23,538 nucleotides of DNA from a virus, in IMG/VR virus record IMGVR_UViG_3300035698_004682, positions 1 through 23,538 of that record. One strand, given 5' to 3'. Shown here in pieces: positions 12,247 to 22,300 of the stretch; position 1 is the stretch's first letter, and every line of letters begins with the position of its first letter. Below the pieces are notes generated by a model. That model had not been told where the DNA came from and searched no databases. It saw only the letters and a list, made by a program, of their open reading frames with translations. The translations under genes and the position numbers were made by a program.

Positions 12247-12449
12247 TGGCAACAGGTACAGACATTTATACAGCTGAAGCAAAGTTAAGCGCGATGAAGA
12301 GCGATGTTACTTCTGCGGCGGACACGACTGTTTTAGGAGCGGGAAATGACGTTCAAGTGATCGTGGCTAAAACGGCAACTAATAAAGCGGCGATCTTGAA
12401 TACGCTCGATGCGGTTAGACAAAAGCTCGTGGAAGAAATCGCAACTTAA
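12246..12449 (+). CDS. Small hypothetical late protein, 67 aa
   Basis: RBS GAAGGAATTGTTCTC. Sequence MATGTDIYTAEAKLSAMKSD, then an Ala/Thr/Val-rich stretch (DVQVIVAKTATNKAAILNTL) and a helical end (DAVRQKLVEEIAT). It has no Cys, Trp or membrane segment. It lies between two probable structural genes and is probably a minor virion or assembly protein; no family recognised. Confidence 0.78.
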   Translation: MATGTDIYTAEAKLSAMKSDVTSAADTTVLGAGNDVQVIVAKTATNKAAILNTLDAVRQKLVEEIAT

Positions 12450-12475
12450 TCTTTAACTGAAGAAGGAGATCGTTC

Positions 12476-12751
12476 ATGTCGATCAAAGAACTAACAGCAG
12501 AAAACACTTTTTCTGACGAGTTGAAAATTGCCGACAAAGAGTTCACTCTTTCGATCAGAGGGATCGTTGGGTCGACAGTGACGCTTCAGCGTAAACGTCA
12601 GACTGAAGCCGACAGTGAATACCGTGACGTCGTTGCGTACACCGTAGACGGCGAGTATAACGGCAACAGCGTCGGCACTTGGTTATACAGAGCTGGCCCA
12701 AAAACAGGCGAGTATGGGTCAGGGACGATCACAGTTGATTTAAGCGAGTAG
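12476..12751 (+). CDS. Small beta-rich phage structural protein, 91 aa
   Basis: RBS GAAGGAGATCGTTC. The pattern DKEFTLSIRGIVGSTVTLQR, then EYRDVVAYTVDGEYNG, WLYRAGPKTGEYGSG and TITVDLSE matches a small family common in phage structural modules (xxLSIxGxxxGTVTLQR...VxxYT...WYRxG...V.LSQ). It should be a single Ig-like or beta-sandwich domain. Such proteins are found near capsid and tail genes and are presumed decoration or joining proteins. Only 9 bases separate it from the next gene. Confidence 0.82.
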   Translation: MSIKELTAENTFSDELKIADKEFTLSIRGIVGSTVTLQRKRQTEADSEYRDVVAYTVDGEYNGNSVGTWLYRAGPKTGEYGSGTITVDLSE

Positions 12752-12760
12752 GTTTATATA

Positions 12761-13870
12761 ATGGGCAACGTAGTAAAAGACATCATGAGTTCCGTTATGT
12801 CGCCTGTTATGTACGGCGTGATAAGAGACGGCGGAAGCGCGAAGACTTATCTAAACATAGGCATGTTTGGTTCGAGCAATGTCGGCGCTTCTGCGCGGGA
12901 TGATACAACCTTATTCCCTGCTCAGTATGGCACGTTTGATGCTAATATGCTCAAGCTTGACCATACGAATGCGTTGCGCGCTTTCTCAACACCATTGAAT
13001 AATGATTATGGGGTTACAACCTACAGCCTTGTTAACGAGGAAATGTCATACGGTGTTGCTGAAAGTTTTATTACTGAACTAAGAAAACTCACTACACGTA
13101 AAATTGCCGTGTGTCCGAATTTTGATAGCGGTCAACCTGTTGGTTATGCGTTATCCGCAGGAACAAAAGGATGGGTTTATAGCCGAGATAGTGGCGACCC
13201 ATTCAATTTATTGCGTCAATATGGCCAAGTCATTACCAGGTTGCAGGCTTTGCAAACAGAGACCAGTGAGCCTCTTGATGTTATTTATATGCCTGATTGT
13301 GGAAAAGATGCTTCATACGGTGCAGCCTCTGTGCCTGTTACTGTTATAGGGGCTTATAAGGACTTGGTTGCTAATCTAAAAACAGATTTAAACCTGCCTT
13401 CCACAACAATATTTATATTGCCTAATCTTGGCCCTTCACCTTCTAATAGTGCTACATACCCAAAATGGGACGCATTAAGAACTGCTATTGATGCTGAATC
13501 TGGCTTTGGCTCTGATGTGTTTGTTATTAACCCTGTAAGTGATTTAAGCCTTACGGTTGAGGATCACGTACAGTGGGAGTATACAGTAACAAGTCGTTCT
13601 GGCACTTGGACAATAGGCGAAAATATAACAGGTGGCACGAGTGGAGAAGTAGGACGATTAGCCACGTTCTCTAATAGTGCAAATACCATTTGGATGGAAG
13701 AAAAACCAGAAACAGGCTTCACCAATGGAGAAACCCTGACAGGCGCTACATCGGGCGCAACAGCAACCGCTACAGTAAGCACAACAAATCCTGCAACGGT
13801 TCACTATAATACTAAAGGTTTAAATAGGATTGGTTTAGACGCTGCTCGGTTAACGGCGGCGGTACAGTGA
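12761..13870 (+). CDS. SGNH/GDSL-type esterase-like protein with inserted beta domain
   Basis: 369 residues. LNIGMFGSSNVGAS (31-44) fits block I of sialate-acetylesterase-type SGNH hydrolases (usually GQSN), with S39 as candidate nucleophile. PLDVIYMPDCGKDASYG (171-187) fits the WxQGExD block. The last block should contain DxxH followed by GxxRxGxxxA. Here EDHV (267-270) and VHYNTKGLNRIGLDAARL (347-364) are separated by about 76 residues that form a Gly/Thr-rich domain (WTIGENITGGTSGEVGRL, TGFTNGETLTGATSGATA). Removing the insert would restore D-H-V-H. A role in deacetylating host surface polysaccharide is likely but not certain. From about 12900 the base usage also looks different from its neighbours (fewer GTCG and GACG words), hinting at acquisition. 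RBS is weak. Confidence 0.75.
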   Translation: MGNVVKDIMSSVMSPVMYGVIRDGGSAKTYLNIGMFGSSNVGASARDDTTLFPAQYGTFDANMLKLDHTNALRAFSTPLNNDYGVTTYSLVNEEMSYGVAESFITELRKLTTRKIAVCPNFDSGQPVGYALSAGTKGWVYSRDSGDPFNLLRQYGQVITRLQALQTETSEPLDVIYMPDCGKDASYGAASVPVTVIGAYKDLVANLKTDLNLPSTTIFILPNLGPSPSNSATYPKWDALRTAIDAESGFGSDVFVINPVSDLSLTVEDHVQWEYTVTSRSGTWTIGENITGGTSGEVGRLATFSNSANTIWMEEKPETGFTNGETLTGATSGATATATVSTTNPATVHYNTKGLNRIGLDAARLTAAVQ

Positions 13871-13892
13871 CAGACATAGGTTAGGTAAAAGT

Positions 13893-14456
13893 ATGACTTC
13901 AATAACTGGAATTTGCAACAGAGGACTTCAAGGGTTAGGCGCAGCCCGTATCCTCGATATTAGTGACGACACGCGCAATGGGAGAGCTTGTAACGCGTCA
14001 TATAATTCTGTCCGCAGAGCAGAGCTGAGAAAACACACTTGGCGGTTTTCAATTACCAGAGAAGTTTTAGCTCCTTTAACAGAAACTGATCCTCACGGAG
14101 AATACGCTTATGTTTTTCAACTGCCGGCCAAATGTCTTCGTGTGATAAAACCGAAAGACCCATACTTGGATTGGCACATTGAAGGACGGAAATTATACAC
14201 CAGTTTGTCTAATGTTCTTAAACTAAAGTATATAAAAGATGAAGAAGACCCTGACCAGTTTGACGCGCTATTTGCAGAGCTATTATCCTCCGCGATGTCA
14301 CTAGAATTGTGCGAAGAAATAACAGGATCAAATTCTAAAAAAGAAATATTATTAGGAGAATATCGTCGAGCAATATCTGAAGCAAAACGGATGAACGCTT
14401 TTGAAACTATTCCCGCAGAGCCAGAAGAAGATAGCTGGCTGTTGGCGAGGTTATAA
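13893..14456 (+). CDS. Tail tubular protein A-like (tail adaptor)
   Basis: 187 residues, close to T7 gp11. The N-terminus (ICNRGLQGLGAARILDISDD) and SYNSVRRAELRKHTWRFSIT (about 37-56) match the family motif: LxxLGA-R-I, a Cys before Y...R...LR-HxWxFA. YVFQLPAKCLRVI (about 73-85) is also typical. Twelve copies attach to the portal and hold the nozzle. RBS is weak (TTAGGTAAAAG). Two bases separate it from tail tubular B, so they are probably translated together. Confidence 0.9.
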   Translation: MTSITGICNRGLQGLGAARILDISDDTRNGRACNASYNSVRRAELRKHTWRFSITREVLAPLTETDPHGEYAYVFQLPAKCLRVIKPKDPYLDWHIEGRKLYTSLSNVLKLKYIKDEEDPDQFDALFAELLSSAMSLELCEEITGSNSKKEILLGEYRRAISEAKRMNAFETIPAEPEEDSWLLARL

Positions 14457-14458
14457 CT

Positions 14459-16795
14459 ATGCCAACAATAACCCCTATCCAAAGCAGTTTTAATGCAGGA
14501 GAAATTAGCCCTCTTATTTATTCAAGAGTTGATTTCCCGAAGTATGAAAAAGCAGCAACCCTTCTCCAAAACTTTGTTGTTCAAGTCCAAGGAGGAATGA
14601 CACGTCGGACAGGATCGTACCGTAATACAAATACCCTCGGCAATAACCAAGCAAGACTTATCGAATTTGTGTTTTCGACAGGTGACACTTTTATGTTGGA
14701 ATTTTCGGACTTGAAGGTACGATTTCATCGCGATCGAGCGCCTGTTTATGAAACGGCGCAAGATATATCCGGCGTTACCAACGCTGACCCCGGCGTGGTA
14801 ACTTATGTCGGAGCAGACTACGCCGACGGAGAAGAAGTAAACTTGCGCGATATCGTCGGCATGACGCAACTTAATGATAGAAAGTTTATAGTGGCCAACG
14901 TTGATACTAGCGCGAACACTTTTGAGATTACCGACCTACAAGGCGATGACGTTGATACAACAGGGTACGACGTTTATTCAAGCGCAGGTAGCGTCGAAGC
15001 GGTTTATGAGATCGCTTCGCCATATACTTTAGCGCAGATACCTTTTCTTCGAACATTACAATCGCGCGACGTTCTATATATCGCTCACCCAGACCATCCA
15101 CCTCAAAAGTTATCGAGGTCAGCAGTTACATCTTGGGCGTTCGCGGATATAGTGTTTTCAGACGGCCCTTACCAAAAAGCGAATGACACAGACACCACTC
15201 TAACAAGTAACACTTCCACCCATGGCACAGCCACTTATACTGCGTCGTCGACAGTTGGAATAAACGGTGGACAAGGGTTTTTATCTTCAGATGTTGGTCG
15301 TAAAATTCGTCGCAGATCAGCAGTAACTACCGGGTGGCAGTTCGCCGTTATCACCACGGTTAACAGTACCACGTCGGTAGTAGTGGATATAGACACTGAC
15401 AGCCCTTCAGTTTTTGCGTCGACAGCTTCTAAAAACTGGCGTCTCGGAGAATGGGGAGAGACAAACGGGTATCCTTCCATAGTGTTCTCATTTGAAGACC
15501 GTATCGGATGGGGAGCATCCCCGGCTGAGCCAGTGGCTTTGAACTTATCAAAAACAGGTGACTACGAAAACTACGCGCCCTCTGCGCCGGAAGACGGTCT
15601 GGTGACAGCAGATAGTGCGCTTCAGCTTAAAGCAAATCAAAAAAGAAACGATCCGATAAGATGGGTATTCGATGATGAAAAAGGTCTTGTCTGTGGAACT
15701 AAAGGTGCAGAGTTCGTTGCTCGTTCAGGAACGACAGGCGCTGCCATGTCCGCTCTTAACTTTCCCGCTCTTCGTCGGTCTACTAAACGCGGTAGCTCCA
15801 CCGCCCAGCCTGTCGAAGTGGGAAAAGCAATTTTATTTATACAGTCCTCTAAAAGAAAGATAAGAGAGATTGCGTACTCCTACGATGTCGATGGGTTTCG
15901 CTCGCCTGACATTTCTGTCTTGGCCACACACGCGCTCAAACATGGCGCAGAAGAAATGGCCTTTCAGCAAGAACCCTACTCTATTGTCTGGGCAAGAACA
16001 GGAGACGGCAGTTTGTGGGCCGTTACTTACGAAAGAGAGCAAGATGTCATAGGGTGGCATCGTCACTCACTGGGCGGCGTATCGGACGTAAATGGAAACC
16101 CTCCTGTCATCGAGAGTATCGCGACCATGCCTTCCCCGGACGGAACACAAGACGATCTTTGGCTAATTGTTAAAAGATATATTAACGGCGAAGTCGTTCG
16201 GAACATTGAGTATTTAGGAGAGTTCAATGAGGATTACGATAGTGTCGCAGATTGTTATTTTGTTGACTGCGGAAAGACTATAGAAAACGTGTCGCCTTCC
16301 GACGTTGTTACGAATTTATATCACCTCGAAGGCGAAGTGCTTGACGTTTTAATAGATGGGAAACCTGAGCCAGAAGTTACTGTTGTCGACGGTCAAGTTT
16401 CCTTCACGAAGACAGGAACGAAAATTCACATCGGGTACGGATATAAATCGAGATTTAAAAGTGTCAGACCAGAAGGCGGATCGAGAAACGGAACGGCCCA
16501 AGCTAAGATAAAAAGAACGCATCGATTAGCTGGAAGATTTCACCAGACCGTCGGAGTGTGGGCAGGACGTAATTTTGAAGACGATCCGACCGATCCAGCT
16601 AAAATGGACGCTGCGGAATTTCGAGCAGGTAATCATCTTATGGGCACAGCAGTTCCGTTGTTCTCGGGAGATAAGCAGCTGGATTACGAAGGCGATTATA
16701 ATACAGACGGGTTCATTTGTTTAGAGACAAGGCAGCCACTTCCGTGTACTGTGTTAGGTTTAATGCCGCATACCGAAGTGGAGGACAGGCAATAA
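14459..16795 (+). CDS. Tail tubular protein B-like (tail nozzle)
   Basis: 778 residues, similar in size to T7 gp12. The start ITPIQSSFNAGEISPLIYSR (4-23) is the classic N-terminus (SFxxGExSPxLxGRxDxxxY). It continues KYEKAATLLQNFVVQVQGGM and TRRTGSYRNTNTL, also family signatures. Later blocks (IPFLRTLQSRDVLYIAHPDH, PPQKLSR; GYPSIVFSFEDRIGWGAS) are found in most homologues. The protein forms the hollow nozzle at the end of the short tail. Stop and next start overlap (TAATG). Confidence 0.95.
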   Translation: MPTITPIQSSFNAGEISPLIYSRVDFPKYEKAATLLQNFVVQVQGGMTRRTGSYRNTNTLGNNQARLIEFVFSTGDTFMLEFSDLKVRFHRDRAPVYETAQDISGVTNADPGVVTYVGADYADGEEVNLRDIVGMTQLNDRKFIVANVDTSANTFEITDLQGDDVDTTGYDVYSSAGSVEAVYEIASPYTLAQIPFLRTLQSRDVLYIAHPDHPPQKLSRSAVTSWAFADIVFSDGPYQKANDTDTTLTSNTSTHGTATYTASSTVGINGGQGFLSSDVGRKIRRRSAVTTGWQFAVITTVNSTTSVVVDIDTDSPSVFASTASKNWRLGEWGETNGYPSIVFSFEDRIGWGASPAEPVALNLSKTGDYENYAPSAPEDGLVTADSALQLKANQKRNDPIRWVFDDEKGLVCGTKGAEFVARSGTTGAAMSALNFPALRRSTKRGSSTAQPVEVGKAILFIQSSKRKIREIAYSYDVDGFRSPDISVLATHALKHGAEEMAFQQEPYSIVWARTGDGSLWAVTYEREQDVIGWHRHSLGGVSDVNGNPPVIESIATMPSPDGTQDDLWLIVKRYINGEVVRNIEYLGEFNEDYDSVADCYFVDCGKTIENVSPSDVVTNLYHLEGEVLDVLIDGKPEPEVTVVDGQVSFTKTGTKIHIGYGYKSRFKSVRPEGGSRNGTAQAKIKRTHRLAGRFHQTVGVWAGRNFEDDPTDPAKMDAAEFRAGNHLMGTAVPLFSGDKQLDYEGDYNTDGFICLETRQPLPCTVLGLMPHTEVEDRQ

Positions 16796-17295
16796 TGTTT
16801 TGGGATACTCTTGCGCAGTTTTTAACAGTCACGTCGAAGATCACGGCAGGCAACGCACAAGCTAACGCTTCGGCGTTCAACGCTCACATATCGCGGCATA
16901 ACGCTTCAGCTTCGTTAGAGAAAGGGCGCGTCGAAGAAGATCGCGTTCGTCGTGCAGGCAGACGTCGTGCGGGAGAAATCAGAGCCAACACTGGCGCGTC
17001 AGGTTTTTCTATCGACGGATCGGCTTCTGACGTTTTAACAGAAAGTATTTATAACGCAGAGATCGATGCGCAAGCGACGAAGCGAACTTTTGAGGCTCAA
17101 GCATTTGGCGACAATCTCCAAGCCGGCCTGTTCGACCAACAAGGCAACGACGCAAAACGTGCAGGATATATTGGCGCGGCTAGTTCGTTGTTGACGAGCA
17201 AATATTTCACTTCAAAAAGCGAACCTTTTAAACTAGGCGGAGGGTCAGGTAATCAAACAACCTTGTCCACTGGCGAAACGATAAGGTGGAATTAA
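16795..17295 (+). CDS. Internal virion protein, T7 gp14-like, 166 aa
   Basis: Start ATG at 16795 shares a base with the previous stop; GGAGGACAGG is the site. The composition fits gp14-type ejection proteins: an Ala/Asn-rich coil (GNAQANASAFNAHISRHNAS), then RVRRAGRRRAGEIRANTGAS, GFSIDGSASDVL and YNAEIDAQATKRTFEAQA. The RA..GASG...GS motif is shared by this group. In T7 such a protein forms the outer-membrane pore of the DNA-ejection channel. The first helix (MFWDTLAQFLTV) is amphipathic or hydrophobic. The next gene abuts without a gap. Confidence 0.87.
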   Translation: MFWDTLAQFLTVTSKITAGNAQANASAFNAHISRHNASASLEKGRVEEDRVRRAGRRRAGEIRANTGASGFSIDGSASDVLTESIYNAEIDAQATKRTFEAQAFGDNLQAGLFDQQGNDAKRAGYIGAASSLLTSKYFTSKSEPFKLGGGSGNQTTLSTGETIRWN

Positions 17296-19338
17296 ATGCC
17301 TATATTACAAGTTTACGATCAACAGACTTCAGGAGCTAATACTCGTCTCAACGTCCGCGCAAATGCGGATAGTTTTGGTGGACAATCTGCGCAAGCTACC
17401 GGGCAGGCAGCAGGCCAAGTTCAACAAGTGGCCAATGAAAAATCTAAGATGCGAGCTGCCAGAGCTTTAACGGAAGCTGACTTAGATTGGCGTCGTAAAT
17501 TAATCGACATGCAAAACGATCCTGAGTTCGCTGAGAAATATGGTGAAGACGGATCGGGGTTTTCTGACGCGTTCAAAGAAGAGTTCGAAGGGTTTGCCAC
17601 TGAAGCAATCGGAGGGGCTGATCCTTACGCGAGAGAATATGTTGAAAAAGGAATGTATAACCTCGGCGAAAGTTTAATGTCTGCCAGCATGGATTATCAA
17701 GCGCAGGTAGCTTCTCAATTCGCAGTCGATACAGTGACGCAGAGTGTCGACAATGCTCGTCAAGCTGCCAATATGTCACCAGGTCAGTTCACGTCCATCT
17801 ACGCTAATGCTACGGCAGTTATCGACGAAGCAGAACACCTCAACCCAACTATGCGTCGTCGACTAAAAGACGGAGCGTTAGAGAACATAGCTCTCGGCGC
17901 AGCTTCAGGAATGTTGGAACGAGGGGAAGTAGGAACAGCGCACGCTATTAAGAACAATACTTTGAAGTTGAACATCGAAGAAGATGGAAAACTGGTTTCA
18001 AAATCGATAAGGGATATTGTCGACGAAGATACTTACAGCGCCCTCTCCGGTCAAGCGGAAAGTGTGTTGGCGAAAGCTCGTGCGCGTGCAAGAGAAGCTG
18101 TGACTTTACAGATAAATAATGTTCAAACTGAGCTAGAATTAGCAGAGACACCAGAAGAGTTTATGGCGGTTCAACAAAGTATCAAAGAGCTAGCACCTGC
18201 CCTTGGCCAGAAACAAATGAATGTGATGCGCGTTAAGTATCATAAGAAAACAAAAAATGTTCGTGAAGAAATCGACAGTGTTGACAGAGGTAATGCTTTC
18301 GCCACGGGGGGAGCGTACTTAAACCCTGCCGACAACAACGACATGAAAGATTTTAATAATTACTACGACGCTAACATCGATCCCGTCCTTGGAGAAATGG
18401 ACGTCGACGAGCGTAATACGCGCCTCGCCAATATGGTGTCCGAAACAAAAGTAATTCCTGATCGATTAAAAGGTGATATTAAAATCGCAGCGCGATCTCG
18501 TGACCCTGAGACAGTCGGCGCGGCAGCAGATTTTATTTCCAGAGTTGGAGATCGCAACCCGCATGTGCTTCAGGATTTCCCTGAGAAAGATTTAGCACGT
18601 ATCCGCATGGCGAACAATTTGCTAGCGGTCGGATATAATAAACAGGAAGCTTTTGATCGAGTAGATCAGACACTCGCTCCTGATAACGCCGCTGTGTACG
18701 AACGCCGCAAAGATGATTTAGACCAGTTGGCCAGAGGTAAGATCGCAGGGTTTGGTAAAAAAGATTACGAAAGCGATGCCGTTGATAATTTCAAAGCTAG
18801 TTTTCTGAAGAAACTTTTACCGGGTGATAGCGGAGAAGTTAAAGATTTAAAATCTAACTTCGCAACACGCCAAGTCGCTGAGCTGACCGCAGATTACAAG
18901 CAAGCTTTTGACAGCCACTACTTAATAACAGGTGATCCAGAGCTGTCTGACGTTCACGCAGGCGAAGTCGTTAGAAGCCAATACGCTGTGTCCGACATTA
19001 ATGGTAAAAACCAACTAATGCGCCACGCCCCTGAAGCTTATTACAGCATAGGAGGTAGCGATGATAAATGGATGCGCGAACAAGTGTTAACTCAAGCGAA
19101 CGAGGCGCTAGCGTCTGGGCTATCTCGCCCTGAAACTTCCGCAGAGAAAGACGTTATACTTGTTCCTGACGGGAGAGTTACACCACGTACAGCCAAAGAA
19201 GGTCGCCCTCTTTATAAGATGATGATAAAAGCTGAAGATGGGATGCTGCACGATCTGCTCGGACATGGTAAATATTTTGAGTTCGATCCTGCCGCTCGTA
19301 AAAAAGAGTTGATAGATGAAGCAAGAGAGGAGGAGTAA
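17296..19338 (+). CDS. Internal virion protein, T7 gp15-like, 680 aa
   Basis: Follows the gp14-like gene with the arrangement TAAATG. The N-terminus is Gln/Ala-rich (FGGQSAQATGQAAGQVQQVA). Most of the protein is predicted helical with many EA/RA words, as in gp15. It also has DLDWRRKLIDMQNDPEF and a GSGFSDAFKEEFEGFATEAI block, typical of these proteins in phages with the same module. In T7 gp15 forms the periplasmic part of the ejection tube with gp16. Length is near T7 gp15. No enzymatic motif is seen. Confidence 0.88.
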   Translation: MPILQVYDQQTSGANTRLNVRANADSFGGQSAQATGQAAGQVQQVANEKSKMRAARALTEADLDWRRKLIDMQNDPEFAEKYGEDGSGFSDAFKEEFEGFATEAIGGADPYAREYVEKGMYNLGESLMSASMDYQAQVASQFAVDTVTQSVDNARQAANMSPGQFTSIYANATAVIDEAEHLNPTMRRRLKDGALENIALGAASGMLERGEVGTAHAIKNNTLKLNIEEDGKLVSKSIRDIVDEDTYSALSGQAESVLAKARARAREAVTLQINNVQTELELAETPEEFMAVQQSIKELAPALGQKQMNVMRVKYHKKTKNVREEIDSVDRGNAFATGGAYLNPADNNDMKDFNNYYDANIDPVLGEMDVDERNTRLANMVSETKVIPDRLKGDIKIAARSRDPETVGAAADFISRVGDRNPHVLQDFPEKDLARIRMANNLLAVGYNKQEAFDRVDQTLAPDNAAVYERRKDDLDQLARGKIAGFGKKDYESDAVDNFKASFLKKLLPGDSGEVKDLKSNFATRQVAELTADYKQAFDSHYLITGDPELSDVHAGEVVRSQYAVSDINGKNQLMRHAPEAYYSIGGSDDKWMREQVLTQANEALASGLSRPETSAEKDVILVPDGRVTPRTAKEGRPLYKMMIKAEDGMLHDLLGHGKYFEFDPAARKKELIDEAREEE

Positions 19339-22300
19339 TGCCAGTTGTTACCGTAGACGACGAAACACTCCTCGGCGAACGCACAAATTATGATCGTGAA
19401 GTAGAACGCGATCCGACGTTTAAAGAATTATCAAGCGCTTATTTTGAGAATGAAAATTTGATTGCTAATATCGGTCAGCGTTTCGCTCGAACTCAACACG
19501 AAGCTGATCCTGAATACGACGTGTGGCAAGACATGGCCGGGTACGAAGGATACGCTGATCGATTTGTCGGCGTCGAGAGTAACATGGAAGCCTATGATAC
19601 AAAGCGCCGCATCGATGAAGAGTTAGAAAATAAAGCGACGATGGCAGCAGGCGGTGTTCAAGGCGTAGCGGCAGGACTTGCTGTTGGCATGACCGATCCC
19701 ACGATGCTAATACCTATCGGCGGAACGGCATATAAAACGTACCGTACTGGTGGGAGAATATTAGAGGGCGCAGCTAAGACGGCGCTCGCCACTGGTACTG
19801 TGCAGGTCGCTTCAGAGATAGCGTTACAAAACCTTCAGGAGACGCGCACAGCGGAAGAGAGCGCATGGAACATAGCAGGCGCTACATTTATCGGTGGCGT
19901 GATCGGAGGAGCAGCAGGCGCGTTCAGTAGTAAAGCTGAGATAAAGAAACTGGCCGCTCGCGTTGAGCAAGAAGATTTGAATTTGAATTACGTTGGTGAA
20001 ATGGGCGAGGTCAATGACGTCGGAGCGGCAGTTACACCGAAGACAACGAGCGCACAAGAAACATTAAAGAGCGCGGCCAAGTTAGAAAAAGTAATGTCGT
20101 TTCAAGACCCTGTTCTGAGAACATTAAACAGTGCGTCCACCGTTACACGTCGCCTATCTGAGAAGCTGGTCGAAACACCGTTGATTAAAAATAAGAACAC
20201 TGAAGGGATTGCCAGTGAGATTTCTGTTGAGAATAAAATTAAGAGTTATAACCTTCCTAAGTATAATTATTATAGAGCGCGTGATGAAATGTTCACGCAG
20301 TATCGAGGCACGAAAGGAACTATCCGCACGAAGTATGCAGATAAAGTCCTTGGCTCAGCTCGTAAGGACGGCAAGCTAACTTACAATGAGTTTAAAGTCG
20401 AAGTCGCAAAAGCAAACCGTCGAGGTGATGTTCACGAGATACCTGAAGTCGCAGCTGCGGCAAAGTTAAAACGTAAAGAAATTCTTGATCCATTATTCGA
20501 GAAAGCGAAACGCGTCGGATTGATCGATGAAGATGTCGCTAACCCCGGCACGGCGATCAGCTATTTAAATAGGTTATACGATCACCAAATGATTAAAAAT
20601 AATCTACCAGAGTTCAGAGCGTTGAATGCTAAATGGTTAAAACAAAAACGAGATATTGCTAGCCGCGATTTAGACGCTGCGGTCTTAGCGAACAAGTTGA
20701 GCGAAACGACAGAAGAGATCGAGAAGTTACGCCGTCGAGCTGGACGAGCTGACGCTGAGATCGATGACATTTCTTACCAGCTGACGGATCGTATCTTAGG
20801 AACTCCTTCAGGGAGATTAGCTTATGACGGCATCGATCAACCAAGTCTAGGCGGAGCAGGTAAACCAGGCGCACGAGGCCCAGCTAAAGCTCGCGTGTAC
20901 GACATACCTGACGAAATGATCGAGAAGTTTTTAATCAGTGATGATGACTTTTTAACAGAAGCGTACATTCATTCCTTGGCCTCTGACGTAGAACTTAAAT
21001 CTACCTTTGGCTCATTAGACCCAGAAGATGTTCTCAAAGAAATCCAAGACGATTACTCTAATATTTCAGCTAAAGTAACTGACCCGAAACAATCGTTGAA
21101 GTTAAAGCAAGCTCAAGACAATGACCTGCGCGATTTCAAAGCTATGTGGGAAAGATTACGCGGCGTGTACGGACACAACGGCGGCGATGATTACGCCACC
21201 ACAGCGAAGAGCTTAGAGCGCACAGCGATGAACTGGAACTACCTTGCGATGTTAGGCGGGATGACACTATCTGCGTTCCCTGACATTGCTCGCCCCGTTA
21301 TGGTGAACGGTTTGAGACGAACAGTTGGTGACGGCCTAGTGTCGATGGCGACCGATTGGAAAGGTTTTAAAGCAGCAGCTGGCGAAGTGCTAGAAGCAGG
21401 AACAGCTCTTGACATGGCGCTCCATTCTCGCGCCAGAGCGATCGCAGGGTTTGACGATTTTGTGCCGTTCTCTAATCGCGTCGAGGGGGTTGTCGGAAAC
21501 TTGGCCAATGACTTTGGCGTCGTATCTTTGATGTCGCCTTGGAACGCTTCGATGAAACAATTCTCAGGTGTCATTACGCAGTCTCGTCTTCTTAAAGCCG
21601 CTAATAAGTTAGGCCAAGGGAAAAAGATTAGTGGAAAAGAAATAGAAAATTTAGCAGCTAACTTTATCGACGAAGGGATGGCTAAACGGATTGCTAAACA
21701 GTTCAGTGAGCATGGAGACGACACTGGTAAAACGCTAGTTCCTAACGCGCGCAAATGGACAGACCGTAAAGCTCAAGAAACTTTTAGAGCTGCGATCCGC
21801 CGTGAAGTAGATAAAACTATTGTGACCCCCGGACAAGACAAACCGTTATGGCTGTCGCGATCTGGGTGGCGTCTTATGGGGCAGTTCAGATCGTTCGCTT
21901 TCGGATCGATGCAGCGAACCACTTTGTCAGGGCTTCAGCAGCGAGACATGGCGGTGTTAAACGGAGTGGCTTTGGCTACGGCGCTAGGAACGATGTCATA
22001 TATCATGAAGTCGAAAGCTGCCGGATACGAACCTGATTTCGATCCAAGGAACTTATTTGCTGAAGGCATTGACCGATCTGGTTTGACGGGATGGATGATG
22101 GACGCTAACAACATCGCAGAGAAAGTATCCCGTGGCCGCGTCGGGGTTAACGCTGTTCTCGGCGGCCCTGTCATGTCGCGTTACGCTAGTCGCTCTGCGT
22201 TAGAAGCAGTGTTCGGCCCGACATACGGCCAGATGGGGAATGCGCTTCAGATCACAGGCTCTGCTTTCGCAGGTGATTGGAAAGCCACAGACACCCATAC

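Noticed and set aside
21239-21754. 171-aa minus-strand frame inside the gp16-like gene
   Set aside because: Fully antisense to a long, clearly conserved gene, with no start signal.
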